The notes under the pieces were generated by a model. That model worked only from the letters and a program-made list of their open reading frames with translations, was not told the DNA's origin and searched no databases. Shown here in pieces: positions 53,247-62,959 of a stretch of DNA of 64,000 nucleotides. Made by a program: the position numbers and the translations under genes. The stretch is from Clostridiaceae bacterium. Lineage in GTDB: Bacteria > Bacillota > Clostridia > Oscillospirales > Acutalibacteraceae. Position 1 is the stretch's first letter. Each line of letters starts with the position of its first letter. The stretch covers positions 1 to 64,000 of the forward strand of contig JAETSR010000005.1 of assembly GCA_021769555.1 (NCBI GenBank), read 5' to 3'.

Positions 53247-54789
53247 CTTCCTTGCTCCTTTCGGTCTCCGGCTTTTTTATTTTCTTCGCCCTTGGCTCCC
53301 TGAGCTTCGGCACGTTCTCCTTTGCCTTCTGCTGTCCCTCCTTGAGGCGCGGGGCCTCCTGGGGCTTGGGGATATAGAACTCAAAGCGGCAGTACTGCCC
53401 CTGTACGGAGCTCACCTGTATATTGCCCCCGTGCAGCTGCAGAATGGTGCGCACAAGATACAGCCCCAGGCCCATGCCGTTCTTGTCCCTGCTCCGGGAC
53501 TTATCCCCCTTATAAAAGCGGTCGAATACCATGGGCAGGTCCTCGGCGGCTATCCCCGGGCCGGTATTCTCAATCATCACCGTGGTGCGGTCCACGCTGT
53601 CGATTATCCCGACCCGTATCGTGCCCCCCTGATTGGTAAATTTTACGGCATTTTCCAGAAGATTATACACCACCTGGTGCAAAAGGTCCTGGTCCCCCCA
53701 CACGGGCACAGGCTCAGCCTCCTCAAGGCCCTCTATCTCTATCCCCTTCTCGTCTATGCCCTGCTCGAAGGTGAGCAGGGTAGTCACCACCGTATGGGTG
53801 ATGTCAAAGGAGCCCGGGTGTATCTTCATGTCCCCGCTGTCTATGCGGGAGAGGTCCAGCATGGACTTCACAAGCCTTGAGAGCCTTTTCACCTCGTCAG
53901 AGACTATATGCAGATACTTGCTCTGCTCGCCCTCGGGTATGGTGCCGTCCAGAATGCCGTCTATAAAGCCCGCAATGGTAGTCATCGGGGTCTTCAGCTC
54001 GTGGGACACATTGGCTATAAAGCTCCTGCGCATTCCCTCGGAGTTTGTAAGGGAGTTCGCCATATTGTTAAAGGACATTGCAAGCTGGCCCATCTCATCC
54101 TCGCTGGTCACCGGCACCCGCACAGAAAAATCCCCCGCGCCAAAGCTCCTTGCCGCCGCGGACATCTGCCTCAGGGGCCTCACCATCCTGTAGGCAAAGA
54201 CCCCCACCCCGCAGAAGGATATGGCCAGTGCCAGCACCGCCGCCACCAGGAATATCTTGAAGGCCTCCAGCTGCATGGCGCTCATTGAGGCCGGGCTGGT
54301 TGTGGCAAAGACCGTACCCACCTGCGGCCCGTCCTCCGTTGCGAACATGGGCACGCCTATGATGTAGTAGTTCTCCCTGTAGAGCCCTCCAAAGCTCCCC
54401 CGGCCCTCATAGAGCCCGCCCGAGGCCTTCGCCACATAGAGCTCCGGGGCCTTCTCAATGCCATCCACATGGCTGCAGGCATAGCTGCCAAGGAGCACGC
54501 TCCCGTCAAGGTCCGTTATGAAGATATCCGCCTCAATGCTCATGGAGAAGCTCTCCATGAAGTGCATTAAAGCCTCCCCCTGAAGCTCGTACTTCCCCTC
54601 GGACTTCTCATGGAGAAACCGGCTCGCGGTCTGGGCGATGGAGGTGGCGTTCTGGGTGAGCAGGCCCTTCTTCTCCTGCCGCCAGTACTTGCCGAAGAAC
54701 ACCATCATCATCCCCCCGAGTATCGTAAAGCCCAGGAGTATTATTGCCATGGTTATGGAGAGATAACGCTTGAATATGCTCCTCTGCAT
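53239..54789 (-). CDS. sensor histidine kinase linked to HtrA
   Basis: The 516-aa kinase has two membrane helices (about 10-32 and 172-195) enclosing a sensor domain of about 140 residues. A HAMP domain and H-box FIANVSHELKTPMTTIAGFI follow, then the ATPase domain with NLLENAVKFTNQ and KNGMGLGLYLVRTIL. The last 45 residues are Lys/Glu-rich. It follows its regulator after 3 nt and feeds an envelope-stress style operon with HtrA; the stimulus is unknown. Confidence 0.9.
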   Translation of the reverse strand: MQRSIFKRYLSITMAIILLGFTILGGMMMVFFGKYWRQEKKGLLTQNATSIAQTASRFLHEKSEGKYELQGEALMHFMESFSMSIEADIFITDLDGSVLLGSYACSHVDGIEKAPELYVAKASGGLYEGRGSFGGLYRENYYIIGVPMFATEDGPQVGTVFATTSPASMSAMQLEAFKIFLVAAVLALAISFCGVGVFAYRMVRPLRQMSAAARSFGAGDFSVRVPVTSEDEMGQLAMSFNNMANSLTNSEGMRRSFIANVSHELKTPMTTIAGFIDGILDGTIPEGEQSKYLHIVSDEVKRLSRLVKSMLDLSRIDSGDMKIHPGSFDITHTVVTTLLTFEQGIDEKGIEIEGLEEAEPVPVWGDQDLLHQVVYNLLENAVKFTNQGGTIRVGIIDSVDRTTVMIENTGPGIAAEDLPMVFDRFYKGDKSRSRDKNGMGLGLYLVRTILQLHGGNIQVSSVQGQYCRFEFYIPKPQEAPRLKEGQQKAKENVPKLREPRAKKIKKPETERSKEDE

Positions 54790-54792
54790 AGG

Positions 54793-55485
54793 CTAGTCCT
54801 TCACCTCGAACTTATAGCCCACGCCCCATACCGTCTTCAGGCTCCACTTGTCGGAGACCCCCTCAAGCTTCTCCCTAAGGCGCTTTATGTGCACATCCAC
54901 AGTGCGGCTGTCCCCGTAGTAGTCAAAGCCCCATACCTCATCCAGGAGCTGGTCCCTGGTAAATACCCTGTTGGGGTTCGAGGCCAGGTGGTAGATAAGC
55001 TCCATCTCCTTGGGGGGCGTGTCTATCTGCACGCCCTTCACCTTCAGCTCATAGTTTGTGAGGTTTATCACCAGCTCGTCGTAGGAGACCTCCTTGCTGT
55101 CAGGCCTGTCCCCGCCCTTGCCGCTGCGCCGCAGGACGGCGTTTATCCTGGCGATGACCTCCTTAGTCTCAAAGGGCTTCACCACGTAGTCGTCCGCCCC
55201 AAGCTCAAGGCCCAGGACCTTGTCGAAGACCTCCCCCTTGGCTGTGAGCATGATGATGGGGCAGGCCGATTTCTTCCTTATCTCCCTGCACACCTGCCAT
55301 CCGTCAAGGCCGGGGAGCATGATGTCAAGGAGCATAAGGTCCGGGGAGAAGCTGTCGAATTTTTTCAGGGCGCTCTCGCCGTCGTTGGAGATAGCGGCCT
55401 CGAAGCCCTCCTTCTCGATATAGAGCCTTAAAAGCTCGCATATATTTGTATCGTCGTCAACTATCAGAATTTTGCCGGACGCCAT
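54793..55485 (-). CDS. OmpR/PhoB-type response regulator
   Basis: The 230-aa protein begins MASGKILIVDDDTNICELLR. Phosphoacceptor Asp lies in LMLLDIMLPG (about 54) and Lys in VVKPFETKEV. The winged helix has EVWGFDYYGDSRTVDVHIKR. ATG 55485 is chosen since AGAGGTG lies 5 nt upstream. First gene of the regulator-kinase-htrA operon. Confidence 0.9.
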   Translation of the reverse strand: MASGKILIVDDDTNICELLRLYIEKEGFEAAISNDGESALKKFDSFSPDLMLLDIMLPGLDGWQVCREIRKKSACPIIMLTAKGEVFDKVLGLELGADDYVVKPFETKEVIARINAVLRRSGKGGDRPDSKEVSYDELVINLTNYELKVKGVQIDTPPKEMELIYHLASNPNRVFTRDQLLDEVWGFDYYGDSRTVDVHIKRLREKLEGVSDKWSLKTVWGVGYKFEVKD

Positions 55486-55515
55486 AAAAACACCTCTCAT
55501 AATATGTTCCCCTTT

Positions 55516-55544
55516 ATTTTAACCCAGATATATGGCAAAAGCAA
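55516..55544 (-). promoter_or_regulatory. promoter of the regulator-kinase-htrA operon
   Basis: Minus strand: -35 TTGCTT (55544-55539), 17-nt spacer, -10 TAAAAT (55521-55516), about 31 nt before the start codon. Confidence 0.6.
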
Positions 55545-55575
55545 GAAAAACAGGTGAATAAAACGTGAATATTGC

Positions 55576-55607
55576 AAATACCTCCCCAGGGGACAGGGGA
55601 GGTATTT
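55576..55607 (-). terminator. terminator after the anti-sigma gene
   Basis: AAATACCTCCCC (55576-55587), 8-nt loop, and GGGGAGGTATTT (55596-55607) make a perfect 12-bp stem just downstream of the anti-sigma gene stop. Confidence 0.7.
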
Positions 55608-55611
55608 TCTT

Positions 55612-56421
55612 CTAATCCTCAGGCTCAGGCGGCTCAGGCTCCGCCACGGTGCCGTAAATGTCGAACTCAAACCGGCCGTTTTTCAGAAGGCTCTCGGCCC
55701 GGCCATTGTTCAGGTTCAGCTCCATCTTATCTACATCCTTATATGCGAACCCTACCTCGCTGCCATTTCCGTCCCGGAGCACCTGGGACTTGCGCACGGT
55801 CAGGATAAGGTGTCTGGAGCCGTCCAGGTCATACTCCAGGGTGACCCTGTTGCCCTCGTTTCTCCTGCTCTTCCGCGTCAGGGCCTTGCCCGTATCCCCG
55901 GTCATCTCAAAGGTAAACTCGTCCAAGTCCAGATTCTCCGGCTCCATAACAGGAGTGAGGGTAAGGTTGAGGGTCATCTCCTCATTCCCATAGCTCACCG
56001 AGGCGATATATACCGAAGCCCCGGAGCCGCTGTCCATCTCATATACTTCACTGCTCTCGGACACCGGCATGTCCCCTGAGCTTCTGGGCCTCAGCCCAAA
56101 ACCCAGGTTGTCTATGAGCCAGGGTCCCCAGTTCACGGCGAACGCCAGCACAAGGCAGGCGGCTATGGCCCAGCCGGCCCAGTCCATCCACCGGCGGCGC
56201 ACCACCACCGGCACCTCCACAAACTCAGGCTCCTGCTCCCTCTCCCCGGCGCGCCGGCGGCGCCTTGCAGGCAGCTCCGGGAGCTCCGGCTTCAGGAGGG
56301 GTTTCAGCCCCAGGGATTCCAGGGTCATGCTGAGTATCGCGTCCTCGTCCACGTCTATAGGCTCGACATCCCGCAATTCGTCGGGAAAGGCCTGGTTTAT
56401 CAGCTTGTCTATCTCACTCAT
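55612..56421 (-). CDS. membrane anti-sigma factor-like protein
   Basis: The 269-aa protein has a cytoplasmic N-terminal region of about 75 residues, one membrane helix (about 80-98, WAGWAIAACLVLAFAVNWGP) and a beta-rich extracytoplasmic domain. That layout and the ATGA overlap with the sigma gene identify the anti-sigma partner. The external domain resembles DUF4179-type sensors only in general plan. Confidence 0.75.
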   Translation of the reverse strand: MSEIDKLINQAFPDELRDVEPIDVDEDAILSMTLESLGLKPLLKPELPELPARRRRRAGEREQEPEFVEVPVVVRRRWMDWAGWAIAACLVLAFAVNWGPWLIDNLGFGLRPRSSGDMPVSESSEVYEMDSGSGASVYIASVSYGNEEMTLNLTLTPVMEPENLDLDEFTFEMTGDTGKALTRKSRRNEGNRVTLEYDLDGSRHLILTVRKSQVLRDGNGSEVGFAYKDVDKMELNLNNGRAESLLKNGRFEFDIYGTVAEPEPPEPED

Positions 56422-56960
56422 AGCGGGCAGTCCTCCTTTAACAAAACTTTTCTCAGCTTCTCCCGGCCCCTCTGAAGCCGGCTCTTTATGGCCGCCTGGT
56501 TTTTGCCCATCTCCTCGGCTATCTGCCGCACGGGCTGCCGCCAGAAGTAATGCCTGAGGAAAATCTCCCTGTCCACCGGCTCCATGCCGTCCACAGCGGC
56601 CCTCACTGCCCGTATGCGCTCATGCTTCTCCGCCTGGGTGGCGGGCGAGCGGTCGAAGACCAGGTTCTCCTCCAGCGGCACGGTGCTCACGCTTTTTCTC
56701 ACCCGCCTAAGGCTCGCGTTGCGCACGACCACGGCCAGCCAGTACTTTAGGTCGCTGTCGTCCCGAAGCTTCCCGGCGTTTGCCCAGAGGGCCACGAAAG
56801 CGTCTGAGGTGAGCTCCTCAATGTCCTGCTTTGTGCAGCTCTCCCCCAGGGTCTTCTTCACCACCGCCCCAACATACCCGGAGTACCGGCGTATGGCCGC
56901 CTCAAGAGCCGCCTGCTCGCGGTTTCTAAGGCGCGTCAGTATCTCGTAATCTCCGCGCAT
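56418..56960 (-). CDS. ECF-type RNA polymerase sigma factor
   Basis: The 180-aa protein has region 2 (YSGYVGAVVKKTLGESCTKQ, then DIEELTSDAFVALWAN) and region 4 (MEPVDREIFLRHYFWRQPVR, then QIAEEMGKNQAAIKSRLQRG), no region 3. It is co-transcribed with the anti-sigma gene. A TGCAACC element 56 nt upstream fits an ECF -35 and suggests self-activation. The signal is unknown. Confidence 0.88.
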   Translation of the reverse strand: MRGDYEILTRLRNREQAALEAAIRRYSGYVGAVVKKTLGESCTKQDIEELTSDAFVALWANAGKLRDDSDLKYWLAVVVRNASLRRVRKSVSTVPLEENLVFDRSPATQAEKHERIRAVRAAVDGMEPVDREIFLRHYFWRQPVRQIAEEMGKNQAAIKSRLQRGREKLRKVLLKEDCPL

Positions 56961-57015
56961 GGCTTCGCCCCTTTCTTTAGTGTTTTACTTATAAGAATAC
57001 ATGAAATGGCGCTTT

Positions 57016-57022
57016 GGTTGCA
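57016..57022 (-). promoter_or_regulatory. ECF-type -35 element (TGCAACC)
   Basis: On the minus strand TGCAACC (57022-57016) precedes TATTCT by about 17 nt. GCAACC-type -35 elements are used by several Firmicutes ECF sigma factors for their own genes; autoregulation is inferred. Confidence 0.45.
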
Positions 57023-57163
57023 CCTTTTCAAAAATTTTTCTGAAAAATATCAAAATATTTTTTCCAGACCTTGCCAAGTCCCCCAATAGGGTATATATTA
57101 TTATATAATACCTATTACCCAAGTTCAAGGCAGATTCTCTGAAAAAACCAGGAGGATATTCTT

Positions 57164-58762
57164 ATGACAAAATCTCAAATCACCGCTGCAATACGCTCCG
57201 GGGAGACAGCGCTGGGGCTCGAGCTGGGCTCCACCAGGATTAAGGCCGTGCTTATCGGCCCGGACCACTCGCCCCTGGCTTCCGGGGCCTTTGACTGGGA
57301 GAACAGCCTCTCAGACGGCATATGGACCTATAAGCTCGAGGACGCGGTTTCTGGGATACAGAGCGCCTATAGGGAGCTTTCGGAGAGCGTGAGGGAGCAG
57401 TACGGCACAGAGCTCTCCACTCTTGGGGCACTGGGCATATCGGCCATGATGCACGGCTATCTGCCCCTTGATAAGGACGGCAGGGCGCTTTCGGAGTTTC
57501 GCACCTGGCGCAATACTGTCACAGAGGAGGAGGCCGCCCTGCTGACGGAGCGCTTTAGCTTTAACATCCCCCAGCGCTGGAGCATATCCCACCTGTACCG
57601 GGCCATACGCCTGGGCGAGCCCCACGTCAATAAGCTTGCCCACCTGACGACCCTTGCCGGGTACATCCACTGGCGGCTCACTGGGGAGTACAGGATGGGC
57701 GTGGGCGAGGCCGCGGGAATGTTCCCCATTGACAGCGAAAAATGCGGCTTCGACCCCGCCATGATGGACAGTTTTGACCGGGTACTTGAGGAGAACAGCG
57801 TCCCCTGGCGCCTTCGGGATGTGCTGCCCGAGGTCCTGCCCGCCGGGGCGAATGCCGGCGCCCTCACCCCAGAGGGCGCAAGGCTCCTTGACCCCACAGG
57901 CGTCCTGCAGCCCGGCATACCCGTCTGTCCCCCGGAGGGCGACGCGGGCACGGGCATGGTCGCCACAAACAGCGTGGCCCCCCGCACCGGGAATGTGTCC
58001 GCAGGGACGTCTATCTTCGCAATGGTCGTTTTGGAGAAGCCCCTCGGGAGGGTCTACCCGGAGCTGGACATGGTGACGACCCCCTCCGGGGCCCCTGTGG
58101 CCATGGTGCACTGCAACACCTGCACCTCTGATATAGACGCCTGGGTCTCCATTTTCGGCGAGCTTTTAGAGCGCGCCGGGGTGAAGCTTACAAAGTCCCA
58201 GCTCTATGAGACGCTCTATAGCGAGGCCCTCAACGCCGCGCCCGGCTGCGACGGGGTCACCGCCTATAACTGCTACTCCGGCGAGCCCGTTATCGGCCTC
58301 CCGGAGGGCCGCCCCCTTATCATGCGCCAGCCGGAGCTCCCCCTGACCCTCGGCGGCTTCATGCGCGCCCAGCTCTACGCCGCCATGGCCCCCTTGAAAA
58401 TCGGCATGGACCTGCTGCTCAAGGAGGAGCACGCCGCCCTCGACCGCCTCACCGGGCACGGAGGGCTGTTCAAGACCCCAGTTGTGGGCCAGCGCCTGAT
58501 GGCCGGGGCGCTGAACGTGCCTGTAAGCGTAATGGAGACCGCCGGGGAGGGCGGGCCTTGGGGCATGGCTATACTGGCTATGTACAGCATCCGGGGCAAT
58601 GGCCTCACCCTGCCTGACTATCTTGAAGAGAGGGTCTTCTCCGGGGCAAAAGGCTCCACCGCCCAGCCGGAGCCGGAGGATACAGAGGGCTTTGAGGCTT
58701 TCCTCAGCCGGTACTCGGCCGGGCTGCCGGTGGAGAGGCTGGCGGGTGAGACAAAGCTTTAA
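57164..58762 (+). CDS. FGGY-family carbohydrate kinase
   Basis: The 532-aa kinase has an N-terminal FGGY domain (LGLELGSTRIKAVLIG, residues 17-32; GISAMMHGYLPLDKDG) and a C-terminal ATPase domain (GNVSAGTSIFAMVVL; GGLFKTPVVGQRLMAGALN). It phosphorylates a sugar or polyol; nearest in pattern to xylulokinase/ribulokinase relatives, but the substrate is not readable. It is monocistronic, AT-rich upstream with TTGCCA/TATATT near 57070-57098. Confidence 0.85.
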   Translation: MTKSQITAAIRSGETALGLELGSTRIKAVLIGPDHSPLASGAFDWENSLSDGIWTYKLEDAVSGIQSAYRELSESVREQYGTELSTLGALGISAMMHGYLPLDKDGRALSEFRTWRNTVTEEEAALLTERFSFNIPQRWSISHLYRAIRLGEPHVNKLAHLTTLAGYIHWRLTGEYRMGVGEAAGMFPIDSEKCGFDPAMMDSFDRVLEENSVPWRLRDVLPEVLPAGANAGALTPEGARLLDPTGVLQPGIPVCPPEGDAGTGMVATNSVAPRTGNVSAGTSIFAMVVLEKPLGRVYPELDMVTTPSGAPVAMVHCNTCTSDIDAWVSIFGELLERAGVKLTKSQLYETLYSEALNAAPGCDGVTAYNCYSGEPVIGLPEGRPLIMRQPELPLTLGGFMRAQLYAAMAPLKIGMDLLLKEEHAALDRLTGHGGLFKTPVVGQRLMAGALNVPVSVMETAGEGGPWGMAILAMYSIRGNGLTLPDYLEERVFSGAKGSTAQPEPEDTEGFEAFLSRYSAGLPVERLAGETKL

Positions 58763-58776
58763 GCGTACTTATAAAG

Positions 58777-58810
58777 AAGATGGACTGCTGAGTGCAGTCC
58801 ATCTTTATTT
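58777..58810. terminator. terminator between the FGGY kinase and HAD genes
   Basis: AAGATGGACTGC (58777-58788), TGAGT, GCAGTCCATCTT (58794-58805) then TATTTC. A perfect 12-bp stem between convergent genes. Confidence 0.8.
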
Positions 58811-59518
58811 CTAACTATTTACGAGCTCCGGTATTTCCGTCAGCGCGCTTATCCTATGCTCCGGCGGGCCTATATAGCCGGGCACTGTAATGTATGGGTT
58901 TACCGGCATCCAGATAACCGGCATACCCGCCTTGTGCGCGCAGAGTATATCATATGGGTGGTCTCCCACATATACGCTCTCCCCGGGATGTACCTCCAGC
59001 TTTTCACAGGCCAGCTCTAAAATCGCCGGGTCGGGCTTATAGATATCAACTTCCTCAGAGATGACTATGCAGTCAAAGAATCCGTCCAGCCCAAGCTCCG
59101 TAAGCTGGGCCCGCACTTTCGGGGTGTTATTGCTCACAATGCCCAGCCTGAGCCCCCGGGCCTTTAAGCGCTCGAGAGCCTCAACGGCCCCGGGGACAAG
59201 CTCATACTCCATGAAGTAATTGCGCATGAACACATCTTTAAGCTGCCCGAAGGCCTCCCCCGGTAAACCCAGCGACTGCCTGTACACCCGGAAGATATTT
59301 TGCAGAAACTCTTCGTCGGACATGCGCACCCCGGTCTCGTTCTCCTTTTGTATCTGCTCCCCCTGCCAGAGCTCGCTTTTGGCGTACGCCCGCTCTACGT
59401 CCTCCATTTTGAGCTCCGGGAAAAAGGGCTTTGCGGTCTCGAAGACCTTCTCGGGAATTGAGGGCTTTTTAAGCAGAAGGGTATTGTCAATGTCGAAGAG
59501 CACGCATTTTACGCTCAC
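58811..59518 (-). CDS. HAD-family hydrolase
   Basis: The 235-aa phosphatase has HAD motif I DIDNTLL (residues 9-15), motif II IVSNNTPKV, motif III Lys in IYKPDP, and motif IV VYVGDHPYDI. A helical cap follows motif I. Substrate unknown; PGP/YjjG-like by overall plan. GTG 59518 overlaps the ileS stop, so it is the second gene of the ileS transcript. Confidence 0.85.
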   Translation of the reverse strand: MSVKCVLFDIDNTLLLKKPSIPEKVFETAKPFFPELKMEDVERAYAKSELWQGEQIQKENETGVRMSDEEFLQNIFRVYRQSLGLPGEAFGQLKDVFMRNYFMEYELVPGAVEALERLKARGLRLGIVSNNTPKVRAQLTELGLDGFFDCIVISEEVDIYKPDPAILELACEKLEVHPGESVYVGDHPYDILCAHKAGMPVIWMPVNPYITVPGYIGPPEHRISALTEIPELVNS

Positions 59519-62500
59519 ACCCTCTCAACCCCCATCTCAGTCTTCTCGCCGTTTATATCCCACTCCGCGGTATACCCGCAGAGCTCCCCGCAGATGAGCT
59601 CATCGCCCAGCACGTCGCCAAGTATCTCCTCTGAGTTGCGCTTCAGTATCTCCTCCACCCTGGCGCTGCCCTTATGGCTGACCCTAATGTGGTCGGTCAC
59701 ATAGAACCCGGCGTCCTTTCTCATGGACTGGAGCTTCGAGACTATCTCCCTGACGAAGCCCTCCTCTATGAGCTCCTCTGTGAGCGCCGTGTCCAGCACC
59801 ACGGTGAGCCCCCGCTCCGACTCGGAGGTGTAGCCCTCCTTTCGGCTGGTCTCTATGAGCAGTTCCTCGGGGGTGAGGCTGATGTCTCCGTCGGGCAGGG
59901 CGAGGGTGAGGGCGCCATCGGTGTCGAGCTGTTTCTTAGCGGCGTTGCCGTCCAGCTCTGAGAGGGCCTGACGGATGGAGCCTATGCGCTTGCCGTACTT
60001 CTGTCCCAGTATGCGGAGCTGGGGCTTGAAGCTGTAGGAGGTGAGCCCGGACATATCAGAGAGGAACTCTATCTCCTTGACGTTGAGCTCCTGACGGATT
60101 ATCTCCCGATAGAGCTCCCCGAGCCCCGCGTCCGCGTCGGTGAAGAGTTTTCCAAGGGGCTGACGGTTCTTGATGTTGGCCTGGTTTCTGGCGGCCCGGC
60201 CCAGTGTGACTATCCTCAGCACCTCGTCCATGTCTTCCTCAAGCTTCTTATCTATACGGCCCTCCTCGCAGGCCGGGAAGGAGCAAAGGTGCACGCTCTC
60301 CGGGGCACTGCTGTCCACGGAGCAGACCAGGTTGCGGTAGATATCCTCGCTCATGAAGGGGGCCATGGGGGCTAAGAGCTTCGCCACGGTCACAAGGGCG
60401 GTATACAGGGTCATATAGGCGGCGGTCTTGTCCCCGGCCTCCCCCTGGACCCAGAAGCGCTCACGGCTCCGGCGCACGTACCAGTTGGAAAGCTCCTCCA
60501 CAAAGTCCTGCAAGGTCCTGGCGGTCTCGGGCACCCGGTACGCAGCCAAGTGGCCGTCCACGGCCTTGACGGTGGAGTTAAGCCGGGACAGGAGCCAGCG
60601 GTCCATGACAGTCAGGGGGCAGTCCTCAAGCTTATATTTTGTGGGGTCGAACTCGTCTATATTTGCGTACAGCACAAAGAATGAATAGGTGTTCCAGAGG
60701 GTGGAGAAGAACTTCTTCTGGCCCTCTATGACCCCCTTATTGCTGAAATTCTTCGGCAGCCAGGGGGCGGAGCAGGTGTAGAAGAACCAGCGGAGGCTGT
60801 CCGCGCCAAAGTCCGAAAGGGCCTCCATGGGCTCCACGGCGTTGCCCTTGGACTTGCTCATTTTCTTGCCCTCCTCGTCCTGCACAAGGCCCTGCACCAG
60901 CACGTTCTTGTATGGGGCCTTGTCAAAAAGCAGGGTGGAGATAGCTAAGAGGGAATAGAACCAGCCTCTTGTCTGGTCCACCGCCTCGCTGATGAAGTCG
61001 GCGGGGAACTGGCTCTCAAAGAGCTCCTTATTCTCGAAGGGGTAATGCCTCTGGGCAAAGGGCATGGCACCAGAGTCGAACCAGCAGTCTATGACCTCGG
61101 GCACCCGGCGCATCTGCCTGCCGCACTCCGGGCAGGTGATAGTGACCTCGTCCACATAGGGCCGGTGGAGCTCGATGTCCTCCGGGCAGTTGGGGGACAT
61201 CTCCCGAAGCTCCGCTATGCTCCCCACAGCGTGCCTGTGCCCGCACTCGCACTCCCAGATATTAAGCGGCGTGCCCCAGTACCTGTTGCGGCTCACGGCC
61301 CAGTCCTGAAGGTTCTCAAGCCAGTCCCCGAAGCGGCCCTTGCCTATGCTCTCGGGCAGCCAGTTGACGGTGTTATTGTTCTTTATGAGCTGGTCCTTCA
61401 CCTTGGTCATCTCGATGTACCAGCTCTCCCTGGCGTAGTAGATAAGTGGGGTGTCACAGCGCCAGCAGAAGGGGTAGCTGTGCTCGAACTTGGGCGCGGA
61501 GAATAAGAGCCCCCGCTCCTCCAAATCTACCAGAATCAGCTTGTCCGCGTCCTTGCAGAAGGTGCCAGGCCACTTGGTCTCAGGGGTCATCTGGCCCTTC
61601 TGGTCCACCAGCTGTACTAATGGCAGGCCATACTTCCTGCCCACCTTCGCGTCGTCCTCGCCGAATGCCGGGGCGATGTGCACTATGCCCGTGCCGTCGG
61701 TGAGGGTCACGTAGTCGTCGCAGACCACGTACCAGCATTTTTCCTTGGGGCTGACAAAGTCGAAGAGGGGCTCGTACTCCTTATGCTCCAAATCAGCGCC
61801 CTTATAGCGCTCCAAAACGGTATAGCTCCTCTCGCCCAGCACCGTGTCACATAAGGCCTCAGCGAGATAATATACCTCGGTCTTCTCATCTTTAGTGTAA
61901 GATACTTTCACATAGTCTTCATTGGCGTTCACACAAAGCGCCACGTTTGAGGGCAGGGTCCAGGGGGTGGTGGTCCAGGCCAGGATGAAAGCGTCCTCGC
62001 CCCTGCACCTGAACTTGGCGATGGCCGAGCGCTCCTTCACGTCCTTATAGCCCTGGGCGACCTCGTGAGAGCTAAGAGGCGTGCCGCAGCGGGGGCAGTA
62101 GGGCACTATCTTGAAGCCCTTATAGAGCAGCCCCTTGTCCCATATCTGCTTTAGGGCCCACCACTCGCTCTCTATAAAGCTGTTGTCATAGGTGACGTAC
62201 GGGTCCTCCATGTCGGCCCAGAAGCCCACGGCCTTGGAGAAATCCTCCCACATGCCCTTATACTTCCACACGCTCTCCTTGCACTTGTCGATAAAGGGGG
62301 CTATGCCGTACTCCTCTATCTGCTCCTTGCCGTTTATGTGCAGGAGCTTCTCAACCTCAAGCTCCACCGGCAGGCCGTGGGTGTCCCAGCCCGCCTTGCG
62401 GAGCACCTGCTTACCCTTCATGGTATGATACCGGGGGAACATGTCCTTAAAAGCCCGGGTCTCCAAGTGGCCGATATGGGGCTTGCCGTTGGCCGTGGGC

Positions 62501-62646
62501 GGGCCGTCGTAGAACACGAAGTGCTCCGACCCCTCCCTCTGCTCTACGCTCTTCTCAAATATCCTGTTCTCGGACCAGAATTTCTCAACTGCCTTCTCCC
62601 GCTCCACGAAGTTCATATTCGCGGAGACCTCCCTGTACTTGCTCAT
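59515..62646 (-). CDS. ileS: isoleucyl-tRNA synthetase
   Basis: The 1043-aa class I synthetase has the HIGH motif in NGKPHIGHLETR (about residue 57), the editing CP1 domain (residues 200-400) and KMSKS in KKMSKSKGNAVEP (about 593). A long C-terminal tail has no obvious zinc finger, as in the eukaryote-like/IleS2 group. ATG 62646 follows GAAAGGAAG. Expression is governed by an upstream T-box. Confidence 0.96.
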   Translation of the reverse strand: MSKYREVSANMNFVEREKAVEKFWSENRIFEKSVEQREGSEHFVFYDGPPTANGKPHIGHLETRAFKDMFPRYHTMKGKQVLRKAGWDTHGLPVELEVEKLLHINGKEQIEEYGIAPFIDKCKESVWKYKGMWEDFSKAVGFWADMEDPYVTYDNSFIESEWWALKQIWDKGLLYKGFKIVPYCPRCGTPLSSHEVAQGYKDVKERSAIAKFRCRGEDAFILAWTTTPWTLPSNVALCVNANEDYVKVSYTKDEKTEVYYLAEALCDTVLGERSYTVLERYKGADLEHKEYEPLFDFVSPKEKCWYVVCDDYVTLTDGTGIVHIAPAFGEDDAKVGRKYGLPLVQLVDQKGQMTPETKWPGTFCKDADKLILVDLEERGLLFSAPKFEHSYPFCWRCDTPLIYYARESWYIEMTKVKDQLIKNNNTVNWLPESIGKGRFGDWLENLQDWAVSRNRYWGTPLNIWECECGHRHAVGSIAELREMSPNCPEDIELHRPYVDEVTITCPECGRQMRRVPEVIDCWFDSGAMPFAQRHYPFENKELFESQFPADFISEAVDQTRGWFYSLLAISTLLFDKAPYKNVLVQGLVQDEEGKKMSKSKGNAVEPMEALSDFGADSLRWFFYTCSAPWLPKNFSNKGVIEGQKKFFSTLWNTYSFFVLYANIDEFDPTKYKLEDCPLTVMDRWLLSRLNSTVKAVDGHLAAYRVPETARTLQDFVEELSNWYVRRSRERFWVQGEAGDKTAAYMTLYTALVTVAKLLAPMAPFMSEDIYRNLVCSVDSSAPESVHLCSFPACEEGRIDKKLEEDMDEVLRIVTLGRAARNQANIKNRQPLGKLFTDADAGLGELYREIIRQELNVKEIEFLSDMSGLTSYSFKPQLRILGQKYGKRIGSIRQALSELDGNAAKKQLDTDGALTLALPDGDISLTPEELLIETSRKEGYTSESERGLTVVLDTALTEELIEEGFVREIVSKLQSMRKDAGFYVTDHIRVSHKGSARVEEILKRNSEEILGDVLGDELICGELCGYTAEWDINGEKTEMGVERV

Positions 62647-62649
62647 ACT

Positions 62650-62918
62650 CAATCTTCCTTTCAGAATATCTCTCAAAAAAATAAACCCCCGCCCCGAAAC
62701 GGGACGAAGGAAACCTTCGCTGTACCACCCATTTACGCTATCCATCAATAGCTCCTCTATAACGGCGGGGTCCGGCTCACCTACTTAAAAGCGCGGCGCT
62801 CTCGTTCAGTTCGCGACTTCGGGAGGGATGCAGCTCTGAGCTTCGGCGCCGGTTCACACCACCCGCCGGCTCTCTGGGGCCATACACTCAGCCTGCCTGT
62901 CTCCGTCATCGTCTTTCC
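62650..62918 (-). promoter_or_regulatory. T-box riboswitch (isoleucine) of ileS
   Basis: The leader carries the T-box sequence TGGGTGGTACAGCGAAGG (62731-62714 on the minus strand). A terminator stem follows (CGTCCCG/CGGGGCG with TTTATTTTTTT, about 62705-62675). The upstream stem I includes AGAGAGCCGG and GGTGGTGTGAACCGG elements. An ATC triplet (62829-62827) sits where the specifier is expected, matching isoleucine. Uncharged tRNA-Ile should favour antitermination. Confidence 0.9.
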
Positions 62919-62923
62919 CGGGT

Positions 62924-62952
62924 ATTATAGCATATCGGGTTTTGAAAGTCAA
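62924..62952 (-). promoter_or_regulatory. ileS promoter
   Basis: Minus strand: TTGACT (62952-62947), 17-nt spacer, TATAAT (62929-62924); predicted start near 62917, at the head of the T-box leader. Confidence 0.75.
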
Positions 62953-62959
62953 GGGAAAA

